NCBI GenBank assembly: GCA_012512335.1
Contig: JAAZEK010000280.1
Location: 1 to 5,887 of the forward strand
Direction of reading: 5' to 3'
DNA: 5,887 nt
DNA from: Clostridiales bacterium
Lineage (GTDB): Bacteria > Bacillota > Clostridia > Caldicoprobacterales > DTU083
This document shows, in pieces, positions 1 through 5,823 of this stretch. Made by a program: the position numbers and the translations under genes. How positions within the stretch are numbered: the stretch's first letter is position 1; every line of letters begins with the position of its first letter. The notes beneath the pieces were generated by a model. The model saw only the letters and a program-made list of their open reading frames with translations, ran no database searches and had not been told where the DNA came from.

Positions 1-749
1 AATACCTTACCCTTTCCAGTTTCATAGGCTTTCTGGATTTCATCAGTGCCAACGATTATGCCTCCTGTAGGAAAATCAGGACCTGGAATTATCTTCAGTA
101 ATTCATCTATACTAGTTTCTGGCTTATCCATAACAGCGATAGCACCGTCAATAACTTCTCCCAAATTATGAGGAGGTATATTGGTAGCCAATCCAACGGC
201 TATACCGGAAGAACCGTTAACAAGCAGATTTGGATAGCGGCCCGGCAGGACATCGGGCTCTTTCATGCTGTCGTCAAAATTAAGACTGAAGCTAACCGTA
301 TCCTTCTCAATATCCCTTAACAGCTCTAGTGCTAGGGGGTTCATTCTAGCTTCTGTATAACGCATGGCAGCTGCGGAATCGCCGTCAATGGAGCCAAAAT
401 TTCCGTGTCCATCGACTAGGGGGTATCTCATATTAAAGTCCTGAGCCATACGTACCATGGCATCATATATGGAGGTATCTCCATGGGGATGATATTTACC
501 CAAGGCATCTCCAACGATTCTAGCTGATTTCTTATGAGGTTTGTCAGGAGTAAGGCTCAATTCCTGCATAGTATAGAGAATACGCCTTTGAACAGGCTTT
601 AATCCATCCTCAACTCTGGGTAGAGCTCGTTCCATAATGACATACTCTGCATAGGGCATCATGGATTCATGCATAACATTTTCCAGAGGCTTGTGAAAAA
701 CCTTGTCTGGATTCTGTACATAATTTTCTTCCTTCTTATTTCTTGCCAT
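1..749 (-). CDS. parC: DNA topoisomerase IV subunit A (ParC), N-terminal part, runs off the window
   Basis: This is the DNA breakage-reunion subunit of a type IIA topoisomerase, which with ParE decatenates replicated chromosomes. The first 249 codons are present and the 3' end lies beyond position 1. Visible landmarks are DGLKPVQRR (residues 48-56), the winged-helix stretch GKYHPHGDTSIYD (84-96), and AAMRYTEARM, in which Tyr131 is the expected DNA-linking tyrosine (codon 359-357). PNLLVNGSSG and IPGPDFPTGG follow. The ATG at 749 sits 3 nt after the parE stop, with GGGGGTG 8 nt upstream inside the end of parE, which suggests translational coupling. ParC rather than GyrA is favoured by Gln54 in PVQRR (GyrA usually has His), by the NFDDSMKEP stretch and by the parE neighbour. 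However, the KKSARIVGD and DGHGNFGSIDGDSAAAMRY stretches look GyrA-like. The enzyme family is certain; ParC versus GyrA is likely but not proven without the C-terminal domain. Confidence 0.93.
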   Translation of the reverse strand, partial: MARNKKEENYVQNPDKVFHKPLENVMHESMMPYAEYVIMERALPRVEDGLKPVQRRILYTMQELSLTPDKPHKKSARIVGDALGKYHPHGDTSIYDAMVRMAQDFNMRYPLVDGHGNFGSIDGDSAAAMRYTEARMNPLALELLRDIEKDTVSFSLNFDDSMKEPDVLPGRYPNLLVNGSSGIAVGLATNIPPHNLGEVIDGAIAVMDKPETSIDELLKIIPGPDFPTGGIIVGTDEIQKAYETGKGKV

Positions 750-752
750 GAA

Positions 753-2696
753 TTACACCCCCATTTCCTTAATTATATCTGTTTTGTTAAAGTCAGCATA
801 ATTGATGATATACTCTCGCCGTGAATCCACTTTGTCGCCCATAAGGATTGTTATAATCTTGTCCGCTTCGGCTGCGTCATCAATATCAACCTTAACAATA
901 GAGCGTTTTGCTGGATTCATGGTTGTATCCCACAACTGTTCTGGATTCATTTCGCCCAGACCCTTGTATCTCTGAACGGAATATCCCTTACCCATTTTCT
1001 TTGCACTTGCAGTCAATTCCTCATTATTATAGCAATATTCTACCTTATTCCCTTTTGAAACCTTATACAATGGAGCCAAGCCTATGTATACATGACCATT
1101 AGTAATAAGCTCCTTCATATATCGAAAAAAGAAGGTCAGTAAAATAGCACGGATATGTGCACCGTCCTGGTCAGCATCAGCCATTATAATAACCTTGTTA
1201 TATTTTAGATTTGCAATATTAAAATCTTCATCAATACCAGTTCCTAATGCAGAAATAATGGTACGAAATTCAACATTGGCTAATACTTGATCCAGACGTT
1301 TCTTTTCAGCATTCAAAGGTTTGCCCCGCAAAGGTAGTATTGCTTGAAACTGCCTGTCTCTTCCTTGCTTGGCAGATCCGCCAGCAGAGTCACCCTCTAC
1401 TAAAAACAATTCGTTAATTTTAGGATTTCTTCCTGTGCAGCTGGCAAGCTTACCTACTAATGGTGCACCTTCCAAGCTGTTCTTCTTTCGGGTTATATCC
1501 TTGGCCTTTCTAGCTGCTTCCCTTACCTTAGCTGCACTTAAGGCTTTTTCCAATATAACTTTCAAGGTCTCTTGATGGTCTATATCCTCCAAATAAATTT
1601 GTAGGTTCTCTGTTACGATGGATTCCACAGCAGTTCTAGCTTCTGTATTTCCCAGCTTGGTTTTGGTTTGGCCTTCAAATTGAATATTATGCATTTTTAT
1701 GGAAAGTACGGCTGTCATACCTTCCCTGAAGTCTTCTCCTATTAAGCCACCATTTTTCCCTTTAGGATTCTGCTTCTTTATAAAATCGTTAAGTACCTTG
1801 GTAACAGCTGTTTTGAAGCCTGTCTCATGTGTGCCACCTTCGCTAGTTGGAATATTATTAACATATGAGAATATACTTTCTGTGTATGAATCAGTATATT
1901 GTATGGCTATCTGAGCCTGTATACCGTCTCGCTCACCTTCAAAATATATGACTTCTGAATGCACAGTAGATTTATCTTCATTTAGATATTCAACAAAGTC
2001 AACCAATCCACCAGAGTAATGAAAAATCTTGCTTATGGCTTTTTCAGGTCTTTCATCGGTTAAAGTCATTTTAATGCCTTTATTGAGAAAAGCTAAATCC
2101 TTTAATCTTTTGGCAATTGCATCAAAATTCATACTAATGTCTTCAAATATTTTATCATCAGGGAGAAAGGTGATTTTCGTTCCCTGCAAACTGGTGGGTC
2201 CCAGCTTTTCCAGTTCTGAAACTGGATTCCCCACAAAATGTTTTCCATCTTTCTCATAGCTTTCATACCTCTGTCGGTATGCCTGTCCATCTACATGAAC
2301 CTCTGCCTCTAACCATCGAGACAGGGCATTTACTACAGAAGCTCCAACTCCGTGAAGACCTCCTGAATAATTGTAATTGCTGTCATTGAATTTACCTCCA
2401 GCATGGAGCTGGGTAAAAACAACCTGTACACCTGAAATCTTCATGGTATCATGCATTCCTACAGGAATACCCCTTCCATCGTCTATAACCGTAACGCTAT
2501 TATCACTGTTTAAAATAACGTCCACGGTAGTTGCAAACCCATTGGCTGCTTCGTCAACTCCATTGTCTACAATTTCCCATAACAGATGATGAAGCCCCCG
2601 TATACCTGTGGTGCCTATATACATACCTGGGCGCAAACGAACTGCGTCTAGGCCTTCTAATACTTGTATGTCATTTGCTTCGTAGGTCTTGGTCAT
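753..2696 (-). CDS. parE: DNA topoisomerase IV subunit B (ParE)
   Basis: This is the ATPase subunit of the same type IIA topoisomerase. The 647-aa product has the usual length for Gram-positive ParE/GyrB. The GHKL ATPase domain shows EIVDN (catalytic Glu41, Mg-binding Asn45), DDGRGIPVG (72-80) and the glycine-rich ATP lid SGGLHGVGAS (111-120). The transducer domain carries GGTHETGFK and the QTK loop (343-345). The TOPRIM domain has EGDSAGG (Glu434) and DADQD (Asp507, 509, 511), followed by QRYKGLGEMNPEQLW (575-589). The start at 2696 gives MTKTYEANDIQVLEG, matching the family N-terminus. An in-frame ATG at 2753 is rejected because it overlaps the -10 box and would add 19 residues not expected in the family. 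The upstream AAGGGGAGGA lies 11-12 nt away, slightly long. ParE is preferred over GyrB because of MGKGYSVQRYKG, TTMNP and the parC neighbour, but several stretches, such as SALGTGIDEDFN, are GyrB-like. Confidence 0.93.
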   Translation of the reverse strand: MTKTYEANDIQVLEGLDAVRLRPGMYIGTTGIRGLHHLLWEIVDNGVDEAANGFATTVDVILNSDNSVTVIDDGRGIPVGMHDTMKISGVQVVFTQLHAGGKFNDSNYNYSGGLHGVGASVVNALSRWLEAEVHVDGQAYRQRYESYEKDGKHFVGNPVSELEKLGPTSLQGTKITFLPDDKIFEDISMNFDAIAKRLKDLAFLNKGIKMTLTDERPEKAISKIFHYSGGLVDFVEYLNEDKSTVHSEVIYFEGERDGIQAQIAIQYTDSYTESIFSYVNNIPTSEGGTHETGFKTAVTKVLNDFIKKQNPKGKNGGLIGEDFREGMTAVLSIKMHNIQFEGQTKTKLGNTEARTAVESIVTENLQIYLEDIDHQETLKVILEKALSAAKVREAARKAKDITRKKNSLEGAPLVGKLASCTGRNPKINELFLVEGDSAGGSAKQGRDRQFQAILPLRGKPLNAEKKRLDQVLANVEFRTIISALGTGIDEDFNIANLKYNKVIIMADADQDGAHIRAILLTFFFRYMKELITNGHVYIGLAPLYKVSKGNKVEYCYNNEELTASAKKMGKGYSVQRYKGLGEMNPEQLWDTTMNPAKRSIVKVDIDDAAEADKIITILMGDKVDSRREYIINYADFNKTDIIKEMGV

Positions 2697-2707
2697 ATAG
2701 GTAGTAG

Positions 2708-2717
2708 TCCTCCCCTT
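2708..2717 (-). promoter_or_regulatory. Ribosome binding site of parE, decides the start
   Basis: The minus strand reads AAGGGGAGGA, followed by 11 nt and the ATG at 2696. No other ATG, GTG or TTG lies between it and that ATG. The site is downstream of the predicted transcription start, whereas the ATG at 2753 lies within the promoter. The spacing is at the long end for a Gram-positive site. Confidence 0.75.
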
Positions 2718-2720
2718 TAT

Positions 2721-2734
2721 AGAACAAATGTTCC
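2721..2734. promoter_or_regulatory. LexA (SOS) operator in the parE leader
   Basis: The plus strand reads AGAACAAATGTTCC. Against the Bacillus-type LexA/DinR box CGAACRNRYGTTYC it matches at 13 of 14 positions, failing only at the first base, and has a perfect GAAC-N4-GTTC core. It lies about 11-24 nt downstream of the expected parE transcription start and just upstream of the ribosome binding site, where bound LexA could block initiation or early elongation. As I recall, parEC is also in the LexA regulon of Bacillus subtilis. The match is seen in the sequence; binding is inferred. Confidence 0.78.
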
Positions 2735-2751
2735 TCTTGTGTTTATTTCCC

Positions 2752-2779
2752 ATTATATCATGATTTCCTCAGTAATCAA
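2752..2779 (-). promoter_or_regulatory. Vegetative promoter of parE-parC, extended -10 type
   Basis: On the minus strand the -10 box is a perfect TATAAT (2757-2752) preceded by TGA, forming an extended TGnTATAAT. TTGATT (2779-2774; 4 of 6 matches to TTGACA) lies 16 nt upstream. Transcription should start near 2745, giving a leader of about 50 nt that holds the LexA box and the ribosome binding site. The -10 box overlaps the most upstream in-frame ATG of parE. Confidence 0.8.
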
Positions 2780-2797
2780 GCAATTTAACAATAAGTT

Positions 2798-2820
2798 CCT
2801 TTATAAATGCGGTATAAAGG
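2798..2820 (-). repeat. Inverted repeat after the QueG-like gene, possible weak terminator
   Basis: The minus strand reads CCTTTATA, a 7-nt loop, then TATAAAGG: a perfect 8-bp stem starting 7 nt after the stop codon of the QueG-like gene. The stem is AT-rich and the downstream AACTTATTGTT is only moderately T-rich, so termination would be weak. It could equally be a protein-binding palindrome upstream of the parE promoter, whose -35 box begins about 18 nt further on. Confidence 0.4.
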
Positions 2821-2827
2821 GTTTCGA

Positions 2828-3934
2828 TTAATGCAATTCTATAAACTCCAGAGCTAATTTTATCTCATTTCTAACTGCTATATTACCTTCCTTGACCTCT
2901 GCATTAATGAGGGCGGTTTTTGCTTCTTCACCGCCTAATTTACCGATAGCCCATGCGCTGTGGGCCCTTATAACTTCATTAGGATATTGAAGTGTTTCGG
3001 CAAGCAAGGGTACATAGGACTGATCACCAGAATTCCCAGCTACGATAACAGCCATGGAAAGCACCTTCTGAGGCCTAGCATAGTTATTGCCTACTGTCTG
3101 GGCGATAGGGTTCATCAGCTTTTTCAATCCGGTTAAAGCGTTGGCTAATATAGCCCTGATATTAAAAACTTTCTTACTTTCTTCTGTTGACTCCTTTATA
3201 TGAGTCAGCTTGCTGTTTTTGGGACATACCAGTTGACATTCTTCGCATCCCAACATTCGGTCGCCCATTTTCCCTCTTATTTCTATAGGTATAATCTCCG
3301 GTGATCCCATATGGAATCGCATGCATTTGCTAACTAGAATAATACCATCATCTGCAATAGCCTGTGTGGGACATGTATCTATACATCTAGTGCAGGTTCC
3401 ACAGTCAGACATTTCCACTGTATCCATCTTATCACATTCTAAGGTATCCCATTTCAATTCAGCATTAGTGAGCATTGTGTGGAGTGTTATGAAAGAGCCA
3501 AATTTCGGATGATAAACAAGACCGTTTTTCCCATATTTCCCGAGGCTACTCTGATAAGAAAGTCGCTTGGCTGGAATTGGAGAGTCTACAACTATCTCAT
3601 AGCCTTCATCGGCTAAGATAGCTCCTAACTCTTTCATAGCTTCTCTTCCTTTAGGATATGCCTGATAGTGAGCGCTGTAACGGCCTTGCCCTTGAGAGAT
3701 AGTCTGGTTAAAAGGCTGATAGGGATATACGGCTACAATGATTGTCTTTGCATCTGGCATAATAGTGCTGAAATCACTAGTTAAGCCTCTAGATTCCCAA
3801 TAATCCGTTGCACTAGGGTCCAAGCTTAGTCGGATCTTAATATTATCTTCCCACGAGGTTAAGGGCAGAGCTGATTGAAAGGATAGTTGATGAAATCCTA
3901 GTTCTTTAGCTTTTTGCTCGATTTGTTCTCTAAT
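2828..3934 (-). CDS. QueG-like double [4Fe-4S] cluster protein with HEAT repeats, probable AUU start
   Basis: This is a member of the epoxyqueuosine reductase (QueG) family, cobalamin-dependent iron-sulfur enzymes that in true QueG make queuosine in tRNA. From the proposed start it is 368 aa, close to Bacillus QueG. The N-terminal helix reads IREQIEQKAKELGF, and VVDSPIPAKR carries the Asp (about 117) matching the QueG catalytic acid position. The ferredoxin-like domain has Cys178, 181, 184 and 188 (CxxCxxCxxxCP), Cys204, and Cys230, 233 and 237 (CxxCxxxCP). HEAT-like repeats occupy about 287-368. The frame stays open up to a stop at 3955. The first conventional start, TTG at 3823, would remove the conserved first 37 residues, whereas ATT at 3934 has AGGGGTGA at ideal distance. 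The typical QueG stretches GLGWxGKN and ISYLTIE are replaced by SLGKYGKN and MRFHMGS, so the substrate may differ. It has its own promoter. The family is confident, the function uncertain, and the exact start unproven. Confidence 0.82.
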   Translation of the reverse strand: MREQIEQKAKELGFHQLSFQSALPLTSWEDNIKIRLSLDPSATDYWESRGLTSDFSTIMPDAKTIIVAVYPYQPFNQTISQGQGRYSAHYQAYPKGREAMKELGAILADEGYEIVVDSPIPAKRLSYQSSLGKYGKNGLVYHPKFGSFITLHTMLTNAELKWDTLECDKMDTVEMSDCGTCTRCIDTCPTQAIADDGIILVSKCMRFHMGSPEIIPIEIRGKMGDRMLGCEECQLVCPKNSKLTHIKESTEESKKVFNIRAILANALTGLKKLMNPIAQTVGNNYARPQKVLSMAVIVAGNSGDQSYVPLLAETLQYPNEVIRAHSAWAIGKLGGEEAKTALINAEVKEGNIAVRNEIKLALEFIELH

Positions 3935-3938
3935 GCCC

Positions 3939-3946
3939 TCACCCCT
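3939..3946 (-). promoter_or_regulatory. Ribosome binding site supporting the AUU start
   Basis: The minus strand reads AAAAGGGGTGAGGGC immediately before ATT at 3934. AGGGGTGA resembles the consensus AGGAGGTGA, and the last G of the GGGG run is 7 nt from the ATT, an optimal spacing. No ATG, GTG or TTG in the frame of the QueG-like protein lies at a suitable distance. Confidence 0.6.
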
Positions 3947-3963
3947 TTTCTTTTACATTCGTA

Positions 3964-3992
3964 AGTATAACAAAAATCACGGATTCCGTCTA
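3964..3992 (-). promoter_or_regulatory. Promoter of the QueG-like gene
   Basis: On the minus strand TATACT (3969-3964; 5 of 6) is preceded by TGT, giving an extended -10. TAGACG (3992-3987; 4 of 6) sits 17 nt upstream. Transcription would start near 3957, leaving a leader of about 23 nt that ends at the proposed AUU start. The spacer contains the odd palindrome ACGGA-T-TCCGT (3979-3989), which may be coincidental or an operator. Confidence 0.62.
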
Positions 3993-4018
3993 TAAAATTG
4001 AGAACTGTCCCCATTGGA

Positions 4019-4049
4019 GAAAAGAAGAACCGGCCTTTGGCCGGTTCTG
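4019..4049 (-). terminator. Intrinsic terminator of the hydrogenase operon
   Basis: On the minus strand AGAACCGGCC, loop AAA, then GGCCGGTTCT form a perfect 10-bp GC-rich stem with a 3-nt loop, followed by the T-rich TCTTTTCT. It begins 8 nt after the hydrogenase stop codon, so that gene is the last of its operon and the QueG-like gene downstream needs its own promoter. Confidence 0.93.
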
Positions 4050-4057
4050 GTTTTGCT

Positions 4058-5797
4058 TTAGAATTTCTTTCTTGGTGTGTAGTGAGTATGCAATAGCTCG
4101 TGAGCCTTGTGGCTATTTGGCTCTCCGAGATACTCCCTGTATATTTTCATTACAGATTCGTTCTCGTGGGATTTTCGTACTGGTAGTGATCTATCCTCAT
4201 CGTAGATTGCAGAAGCGCGTTTTGTACGAACATCTATATCCATCTGTACCTGCGCTGGCACAATCGGCTGTCCTCCACCAGTTACACATCCACCTGGGCA
4301 ACCCATGACTTCTATAAAGTGATACTCTTTCTCACCGGATCTTACCATATCCATAAGGATTTTGGCATTTCCAGTTCCATGGGCAACAGCTGCTTTAACA
4401 GTGATGTCTCCAAGAGGTACTTCTACTTCCTTAACGCCTTCCAAGCCTCGTACTGCATGGATTTCCAAGTTTTCCAATGGCTTGCCTGTAACAATTTCTG
4501 CTACAGTTCTCAAGGCAGCTTCCATAACACCACCAGTAGCACCAAATATAACAGCAGCACCAGTAGAATCTCCTAATGTGGGATCAAAATCTTCATCATC
4601 AAGCTTCAAGAAATTAATTCCTGCTTGTTTAATCATCTTTGCCAATTCTCTAGTTGTTACAACTGCATCAACATCAGGATAACCAACTGCCTGTAGCTCA
4701 GGCCTTTGGGCCTCGTACTTTTTAGCAGTACATGGCATAATGGACACAACATAAATATTGGCAGGATCTTGATTGGTTTTTTCAGCATAATAGGATTTTA
4801 CCATTGCTCCCATCATTTCATGAGGAGATTTACAGGTAGAAAGGTTATCAAGTAAATCTGGATAGTTATGCTCACAATATTTAATCCAACCTGGGCTACA
4901 AGAAGTAATCAAGGGTAAATTTTCACCTTTCTTTAATCTGCCCAATAATTCGGTACCTTCCTCCATGATGGTAAGGTCGGCAGCAAAGTCAGTATCAAAT
5001 ATTCGGTCAAATCCCAATCTGCGAAGAGCAGCAACCATTTTACCAGTAACCCTGGTACCAATCGGCATACCAAATTCTTCACCAAGAGCTACACGAACTG
5101 CAGGAGCGGTCTGAACCACTACGTGAAGATTAGGATTATTTATGGCATCCCAAACTTTATCTGTATCATCTTTTTCTCTTAGTGCTCCTACTGGACAAGC
5201 CTCAATACACTGACCGCAATTAATGCAGTTGACATCGGCCAAGCTCTTACTGTAAACAGGCTCAACAATTGTATTAAAGCCTCGCCCTGTTGCACCTATA
5301 GCACCTATTCCCTGTACTTCTCTACAGGTAGCTACGCATCTTCGGCAAAGAATACATTTATTAGAATCTCGTACGATAGAGGTAGAAACCTCATCGACGG
5401 CATAATCGCCCTTTTCGCCTTCATAGCGAATTTCGTCTATTCCCAATTGAGTGGATAGTGTTTGCAATTCACAATTTTCACTTCTTACACAGGTCAGACA
5501 CTTGCGATCATGATTGGACAGGATTAACTCCATATTTGTTCTCCTGGCATCTCTTATGGCAGGTGTGTTGGTCCGAATTTCCATTCCCTCTCCTACGGGG
5601 AAAACACAGGAAGCCTGTAAGCTTCTAGCGCCTTTTACTTCAACCAGACACATACGACAGGCACCGATTTCATTGATTCCCTTCAGATAACATAAGGTGG
5701 GTATCTGGATGTGGGCGGACCTGGCGGCTTCCAATACCGTGGTTCCCTTAGGTACATCCACCTGGACGCCGTCTATGGTTAACTTTACCATTTCCAT
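4058..5797 (-). CDS. hydA: [FeFe]-hydrogenase catalytic subunit, NAD(P)-linked multimeric type (HydA/HndD)
   Basis: This cytoplasmic enzyme interconverts protons and H2 at an H-cluster; with NuoF-like partners it exchanges electrons with NAD(P)H and probably ferredoxin. Domains of the 579-aa product are a [2Fe-2S] domain (Cys36, 47, 50, 64); a His-ligated [4Fe-4S] site HxxxCxxCxxxxxC (His96, Cys100, 103, 109); two [4Fe-4S] clusters (Cys148, 151, 154, 158 and Cys191, 194, 197, 201); and the H domain with TSCSPGW (298-304), MPCTAKKYE (354-362) and EVMGCPGGCVTGGGQP (496-511). Proton-path residues Glu280, Glu283 and Ser320 are present. The layout and length fit HndD-type subunits; there is no C-terminal [2Fe-2S] extension. 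The start at 5797 is chosen because AGGGAGTGA lies 8 nt upstream by its GGGAG core. The frame is open to 5884, but that segment overlaps the end of the upstream gene in another frame. The second position of the usual TSCCPxW is Ser, and EVMAC is EVMGC. Function is confident; NAD versus NADP use is unknown. Confidence 0.95.
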   Translation of the reverse strand: MEMVKLTIDGVQVDVPKGTTVLEAARSAHIQIPTLCYLKGINEIGACRMCLVEVKGARSLQASCVFPVGEGMEIRTNTPAIRDARRTNMELILSNHDRKCLTCVRSENCELQTLSTQLGIDEIRYEGEKGDYAVDEVSTSIVRDSNKCILCRRCVATCREVQGIGAIGATGRGFNTIVEPVYSKSLADVNCINCGQCIEACPVGALREKDDTDKVWDAINNPNLHVVVQTAPAVRVALGEEFGMPIGTRVTGKMVAALRRLGFDRIFDTDFAADLTIMEEGTELLGRLKKGENLPLITSCSPGWIKYCEHNYPDLLDNLSTCKSPHEMMGAMVKSYYAEKTNQDPANIYVVSIMPCTAKKYEAQRPELQAVGYPDVDAVVTTRELAKMIKQAGINFLKLDDEDFDPTLGDSTGAAVIFGATGGVMEAALRTVAEIVTGKPLENLEIHAVRGLEGVKEVEVPLGDITVKAAVAHGTGNAKILMDMVRSGEKEYHFIEVMGCPGGCVTGGGQPIVPAQVQMDIDVRTKRASAIYDEDRSLPVRKSHENESVMKIYREYLGEPNSHKAHELLHTHYTPRKKF

Positions 5798-5802
5798 CTT
5801 AG

Positions 5803-5811
5803 TCACTCCCT
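5803..5811 (-). promoter_or_regulatory. Ribosome binding site of the hydrogenase gene
   Basis: The minus strand reads AGGGAGTGA, with its GGGAG core 8 nt before the ATG at 5797. A second in-frame ATG at 5791 would be 14 nt away, so the first is preferred. The site lies in the 26-nt gap after the upstream gene's stop. Confidence 0.75.
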
Positions 5812-5823
5812 TTTCTAATAAGC

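Noticed and set aside
2694..2753. parE start at ATG 2753
   Set aside because: The ATG is part of the predicted -10 box, and the added 19 residues are not family-like.
3898..3942. 14-codon frame from GTG 3942 as a leader peptide
   Set aside because: It has no separate ribosome binding site, and the GTG lies inside the Shine-Dalgarno of the main gene. It is of interest only if a base is missing in the G run.
3953..3958. ATG directly followed by TAA at the predicted transcription start of the QueG-like gene
   Set aside because: A start-stop pair at the very 5' end has no ribosome binding site on the transcript and is most simply chance.
3979..3989. ACGGA-T-TCCGT palindrome as an operator of the QueG-like promoter
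   Set aside because: The arms are only 5 bp, it matches no family I recognise, and part of it is set by the promoter spacer, so it is mentioned only with the promoter.
908..4682. Plus-strand open frames of 63-106 codons inside parE, the QueG-like gene and the hydrogenase gene
   Set aside because: They are antisense to strongly conserved coding regions, overlap each other, lack convincing ribosome binding sites and encode low-complexity, family-less peptides.
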